From assembly GCF_002934065.1 (NCBI RefSeq), contig NZ_CP018049.1:4152501-4216500 (forward strand): 64,000 bases of DNA, written 5' to 3'. This stretch comes from Pseudomonas orientalis. GTDB lineage: Bacteria > Pseudomonadota > Gammaproteobacteria > Pseudomonadales > Pseudomonadaceae. Positions 60,990 through 64,000 of this stretch are shown here, piece after piece; within the stretch, counting starts at the first letter, position 1; every line of letters starts with the position of its first letter. Below the pieces are notes generated by a model, which made no database searches, was not told the DNA's origin, and was given only the letters and a program-made list of their open reading frames with translations. A program made the position numbers and the translations under genes.

Positions 60990-62201
60990 TTACTCCGCGC
61001 TTGCCGCTCTGGAAAACAGCGGCAAGGTCATCAATGCACAGGTGCCGCGCCCCAACCGGGAACGCAGTTGCAATTCTCCCTGATGCGCACGTGCCACTGC
61101 CTTGACCACGGTCAGGCCCAGGCCGGTGCCGTTGGTCTTGGTGGTGAAAAAGGGCTCGCCCAGGCGCTGCAGCACGGCCGGCGCTATACCACTGCCGCTG
61201 TCGCTGATGCACAGGCGCAGCGTTTGCTCGCGGCGGTACAGGTGCACCTTGAGGCGCGCACCCGGGCCGCTGGCCTGGGTGGCGTTTTCGATCAGGTTGA
61301 GCAGCGCGCCGACCAGGGTGTCGCGATTGCACAGCACCTCACCCTGGTGGCTGTCGCATTGCCAGCGCAGGCTGGCGCCCTCGGTATGCGTGGCGGCCGC
61401 CGCTTGCAGGGCTTGCATCAACGCGGCCGGGGTCACGCGGTCGGTCAGCGGCAATTCGCCACGGGCAAACACCAGCATGTCGCGCACCTGGTGCTCCAGC
61501 TCGTGCAGGCGCTCCTTGAGACGTCCGGCAAAACGCTGGTGGGTGGCCGCCGGCAATTGCTCATCAGTCAAATGACTGGCGTAGATCAATGCCGCCGACA
61601 GCGGCGTACGAATCTGATGCGCCAGGGAAGCGACCATCCGCCCCAACGACGACAAACGTTCATGGCGCGCCAGTTGATCCTGCAGGTGACGGGTTTCCGT
61701 CAGGTCGTTGAGCAGCACCAACTGGCCCGGTTCGGCATCCAGGGACCGGGTGGCGATGGACAGGCGACGCCCATCCTTGAGGGACACTTCGTGGCCGTCA
61801 TCTTCACGCGGCGCGAAGCAACGGGTGATGACGTGGCGCCACAGCTCGCCTTCCAGCGGCAGGCCGAGCAGGTCGCAGGCCGCCGGGTTGGCTTCGCGCA
61901 CGCGGCCCTGGTCGTCGATGACGATCACGCCACCGGGCAACAGCGAGAGCAGGTTCTGCAGGCGGTTGGCCAGGCGTTCTTTCTCGGCCAATTCCTGCAT
62001 GCGCTGGGCACTGACCACCGCCAGTTCGCCTTTGAGCTCGGATACCCGGGCTTCAAGCAGACTGTAGGAATCGGTCAGCTGGCTCGACATCTGGTTGAAC
62101 TGCGAGAACGCCTGTTCCAGACCCTGGCGGGTCGGCGGCTCTACAGGCGAAATCAGCCCCTGGATGGCAGGGGCTGCAGATAGTTGGGCGGCGTGGGGCA
62201 T
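60990..62201 (-). CDS. fleS: Flagellar sensor kinase FleS
   Basis: A 403-residue soluble kinase without membrane helices. It has an N-terminal coiled coil, a PAS domain (LLPGGVIVIDDQGRVREANP, AACDLLGLP), HisKA with the histidine in MVASLAHQIRTPLSAALIYA, and a HATPase with LLNLIENATQASG and CISDSGSGI. It phosphorylates FleR. Its transcription probably depends on FleQ and sigma-54 (promoter at 62255-62271). Confidence 0.96.
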   Translation of the reverse strand: MPHAAQLSAAPAIQGLISPVEPPTRQGLEQAFSQFNQMSSQLTDSYSLLEARVSELKGELAVVSAQRMQELAEKERLANRLQNLLSLLPGGVIVIDDQGRVREANPAACDLLGLPLEGELWRHVITRCFAPREDDGHEVSLKDGRRLSIATRSLDAEPGQLVLLNDLTETRHLQDQLARHERLSSLGRMVASLAHQIRTPLSAALIYASHLTDEQLPAATHQRFAGRLKERLHELEHQVRDMLVFARGELPLTDRVTPAALMQALQAAAATHTEGASLRWQCDSHQGEVLCNRDTLVGALLNLIENATQASGPGARLKVHLYRREQTLRLCISDSGSGIAPAVLQRLGEPFFTTKTNGTGLGLTVVKAVARAHQGELQLRSRLGRGTCALMTLPLFSRAASAE

Positions 62202-62254
62202 GGTGCTCTCTCGCTTGGCTGACCGTCAGTTAAACGGAACGTTGCGAGGGCTGT

Positions 62255-62271
62255 AGCAATACCCGTGCCGA
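62255..62271 (-). promoter_or_regulatory. Sigma-54 promoter of fleSR
   Basis: The minus strand reads TCGGCAC-GGGTA-TTGCT, one base from consensus at the first position of the -24 box. It lies 54 bases before the fleS start. FleQ is the known activator of fleSR in Pseudomonas. Confidence 0.85.
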
Positions 62272-62311
62272 AAAAAATCTACTTATAAATCAAGGCGCTG
62301 AAAAACACGCG

Positions 62312-63787
62312 TCAATCATCCGCCTGTTCATCCCCTTCTTTGCGGCTCATACCGTACTTGCGCATCTTCTCCACCAGGGTGGTGCGGCGAATGCGCAGGC
62401 GCTCGGCGGCACGGGCGACGATGCCATTGGCGTCGTCCAGGGCCTGTTGGATCAGGCCTTGCTCCAGGTTGCCGAGGTAGTCTTTCAGGTCGAGGCCTTC
62501 GGGCGGCAACATGGCCGTGGCACCGAAGTCCGGCGTATGGCCGTTGATCGCCACGCGCTCTTCCATGTCGCTGCGCAGGCTGTCGACCATCTGCTCGTCT
62601 TCATCGTCGACGTAGCGGAATTTCTTCGGCAACTCGACCACGCCGATCACACCGTAGGGGTGCATGATCGCCATGCGCTCCACCAGGTTGGCCAGCTCGC
62701 GCACGTTGCCCGGCCAACCATGACGGCACAGCGACATGATGGCGGCGGAGTTGAAACGGATGGAGCCGCGTTTTTCGTGCTCCATGCGCGAAATCAATTC
62801 GTTCATCAGCAACGGGATGTCTTCCACGCGCTCACGCAACGGCGCCATCTCGATCGGGAAGACGTTGAGGCGGTAGTACAGGTCTTCGCGGAAGCTGCCG
62901 ACCTCGATCATGCTTTCGAGGTTCTTGTGGGTGGCGGCGATGATGCGCACGTCCACGCTCTGGGTCTTGTTACTGCCCACACGCTCGAAGGTGCGCTCCT
63001 GCAGCACGCGCAGCAATTTGACTTGCATCGGCAGCGGCATGTCGCCGATTTCGTCGAGAAACAGCGTGCCGCCGTTGGCCAGCTCGAAACGCCCGGCACG
63101 GCTGGTGATCGCCCCGGTAAAGGCGCCCTTCTCGTGGCCGAACAATTCGCTTTCCAGCAGCTCTGCCGGGATCGCCCCGCAGTTGACCGGCACGAACGGT
63201 CCGTCGCGGCGTTTGGAGTGATAGTGCAGGTTGCGCGCGACCACTTCCTTGCCGGTGCCCGATTCGCCCAGGATCAACACACTGGCGTCGGTATCGGCCA
63301 CTTGCTGCATCATCTGGCGCACATGCTGGATGGCGCGGCTGGTGCCGACCAGGCTGCGAAAGAGGTTGGGCTCACGGTGACGGCCGCGCTCGCGGGCCTG
63401 GTCGTACATCTCGCGATAGACCTGGGCGCGGTGCAGGGAATCGAGCAATTTGCTGTAGCTGGGCGGCATTTCCAGGGTGGACAGCACGCGGCGACGCTGG
63501 TCTTCCGGCAGGTCGACGGAAGAAATTTCGCCCATCAGCAACACAGGAAGGAACTCATCCCAGGTTGACAGTGTCTTTAACAAGCCCAAAACAGCGCCAG
63601 GAGTGTTTACCGTCCCGATCAGCACACAAATGACTTCACGGCTCGAGGCCAACGAGCTGACCGCCTGCTGCCAATCATGGCTACCGCAGGGCAAATTTTC
63701 TTCACCGAGAAAATTCAAAATCACCGCTAAATCGCGGCGGCGGACGCTATCGTCATCGATCAGCAGAATTTTGGTTTCACGCCACAT
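62312..63787 (-). CDS. fleQ: Master flagellar regulator FleQ
   Basis: A 491-residue enhancer-binding protein at the top of the flagellar hierarchy that also responds to c-di-GMP and FleN. The receiver-like N-terminus (ILLIDDDSVRRRDLAVILNF) has no aspartate at the usual phosphorylation site (CVLIGTVNTPG). The AAA+ domain has LILGESGTGKEVVARNLHYH, the GHEKGAFTGA loop and GGTLFLDEIGDMP. The Fis domain ends with AAERLRIRRTTLVEKMRKYG. It is transcribed alone. The upstream 213 bases hold two AGACGTCT dyads and no sigma-54 consensus that I can see. Confidence 0.97.
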   Translation of the reverse strand: MWRETKILLIDDDSVRRRDLAVILNFLGEENLPCGSHDWQQAVSSLASSREVICVLIGTVNTPGAVLGLLKTLSTWDEFLPVLLMGEISSVDLPEDQRRRVLSTLEMPPSYSKLLDSLHRAQVYREMYDQARERGRHREPNLFRSLVGTSRAIQHVRQMMQQVADTDASVLILGESGTGKEVVARNLHYHSKRRDGPFVPVNCGAIPAELLESELFGHEKGAFTGAITSRAGRFELANGGTLFLDEIGDMPLPMQVKLLRVLQERTFERVGSNKTQSVDVRIIAATHKNLESMIEVGSFREDLYYRLNVFPIEMAPLRERVEDIPLLMNELISRMEHEKRGSIRFNSAAIMSLCRHGWPGNVRELANLVERMAIMHPYGVIGVVELPKKFRYVDDEDEQMVDSLRSDMEERVAINGHTPDFGATAMLPPEGLDLKDYLGNLEQGLIQQALDDANGIVARAAERLRIRRTTLVEKMRKYGMSRKEGDEQADD

Positions 63788-63838
63788 GCAATAGCAACTT
63801 CCCTAGTAAAACTTCCTGCCCTGGAATGAGGGCAATCA

Positions 63839-63873
63839 AGACGTCTGTAAGACTTATTACCTACTAGACGTCT
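63839..63873. promoter_or_regulatory. Direct repeat of AGACGTCT upstream of fleQ
   Basis: The self-complementary octamer AGACGTCT followed by G occurs at 63839-63846 and again at 63866-63873, 27 bases apart. Both are 52 to 86 bases before the fleQ start. They may be half-sites for a regulator of fleQ. Nothing else is recognised from 63874 to the end of the window. Confidence 0.45.
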
Positions 63874-64000
63874 GAAATCTGAAAACAACACTAGTTAAGT
63901 CAAAAATGCTGGCACAGTCAAATATATGACGCGCCGTTCGGACCAACTGAGCCTCTATCAGCCGAACAGATGGTAGACCTTTGACGCATTTTTAGCTTGG

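Overview
The window looks like the chromosome of a fluorescent Pseudomonas of the P. fluorescens group. The evidence is the pyoverdine gene order pvdS-pvdG-pvdL, a single polar-flagellum regulon led by fleQ/fleSR, the MotCD stator, the HptB/HsbR/HsbA switch, and two REP/REPIN families typical of this group (one built on GTGGGAGGGGGCTTGCCCCC, one on GTAGGAGCGAGCTTGCTCGC). No phage, integrase, transposase, CRISPR array, rRNA or tRNA was recognised.

Layout. 1-143 is the end of a dsbG-like gene with its terminator. 217-2952 (-) is a large Ig-like/jelly-roll protein of unknown role. 3104-17656 is the start of the pyoverdine locus: pvdL (about 4300-residue NRPS that builds the chromophore precursor), pvdG (type II thioesterase) and the divergent iron-starvation sigma factor pvdS behind a Fur box. 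17657-18236 is repeats. 18237-27494 is a mixed block: a periplasmic solute-binding protein, a TetR regulator with two operators, a DEDDh exonuclease, ppnP, a MOSC protein, cheV, a degenerate HPt-like gene, a NarL-type kinase/regulator pair, a YegS-type lipid kinase and a DUF6875-like protein. 27573-63787 is one long, almost entirely minus-strand motility region. In transcription order it runs fleQ, fleSR, fliEFGHIJ, hsbA-hsbR-hptB, fliK, fliLMNOPQR-flhB, flhA-flhF-fleN-fliA, cheYZAB-motCD-parC-parP-cheW-DUF2802.

How it works together. FleQ sits at the top of flagellar transcription with sigma-54, and FleSR forms the second tier. Candidate sigma-54 promoters are visible before fleS, fliE, fliL and flhA. 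FliA (sigma-28) and its control by the HptB/HsbR/HsbA partner switch come next. FlhF/FleN set flagellar position and number, and ParC/ParP position the CheA/CheW array at the pole.

Less ordinary material lies in the gaps. A small island at about 42.2-43.4 kb, between flhB and flhA, holds a DUF3077 gene with a highly structured leader and two tiny divergent cold-shock-domain-like genes. Each of the latter is preceded by the same CTGTCA-N4-TGACAG palindrome. That palindrome recurs, with conserved sequence at a fixed distance downstream, in front of the Ig-like gene 40 kb away, which suggests a small undescribed regulon. A repeat of about 345 bp occurs in inverted orientation at 17.8 kb and 53.1 kb, framing 35 kb that includes most of the motility genes.
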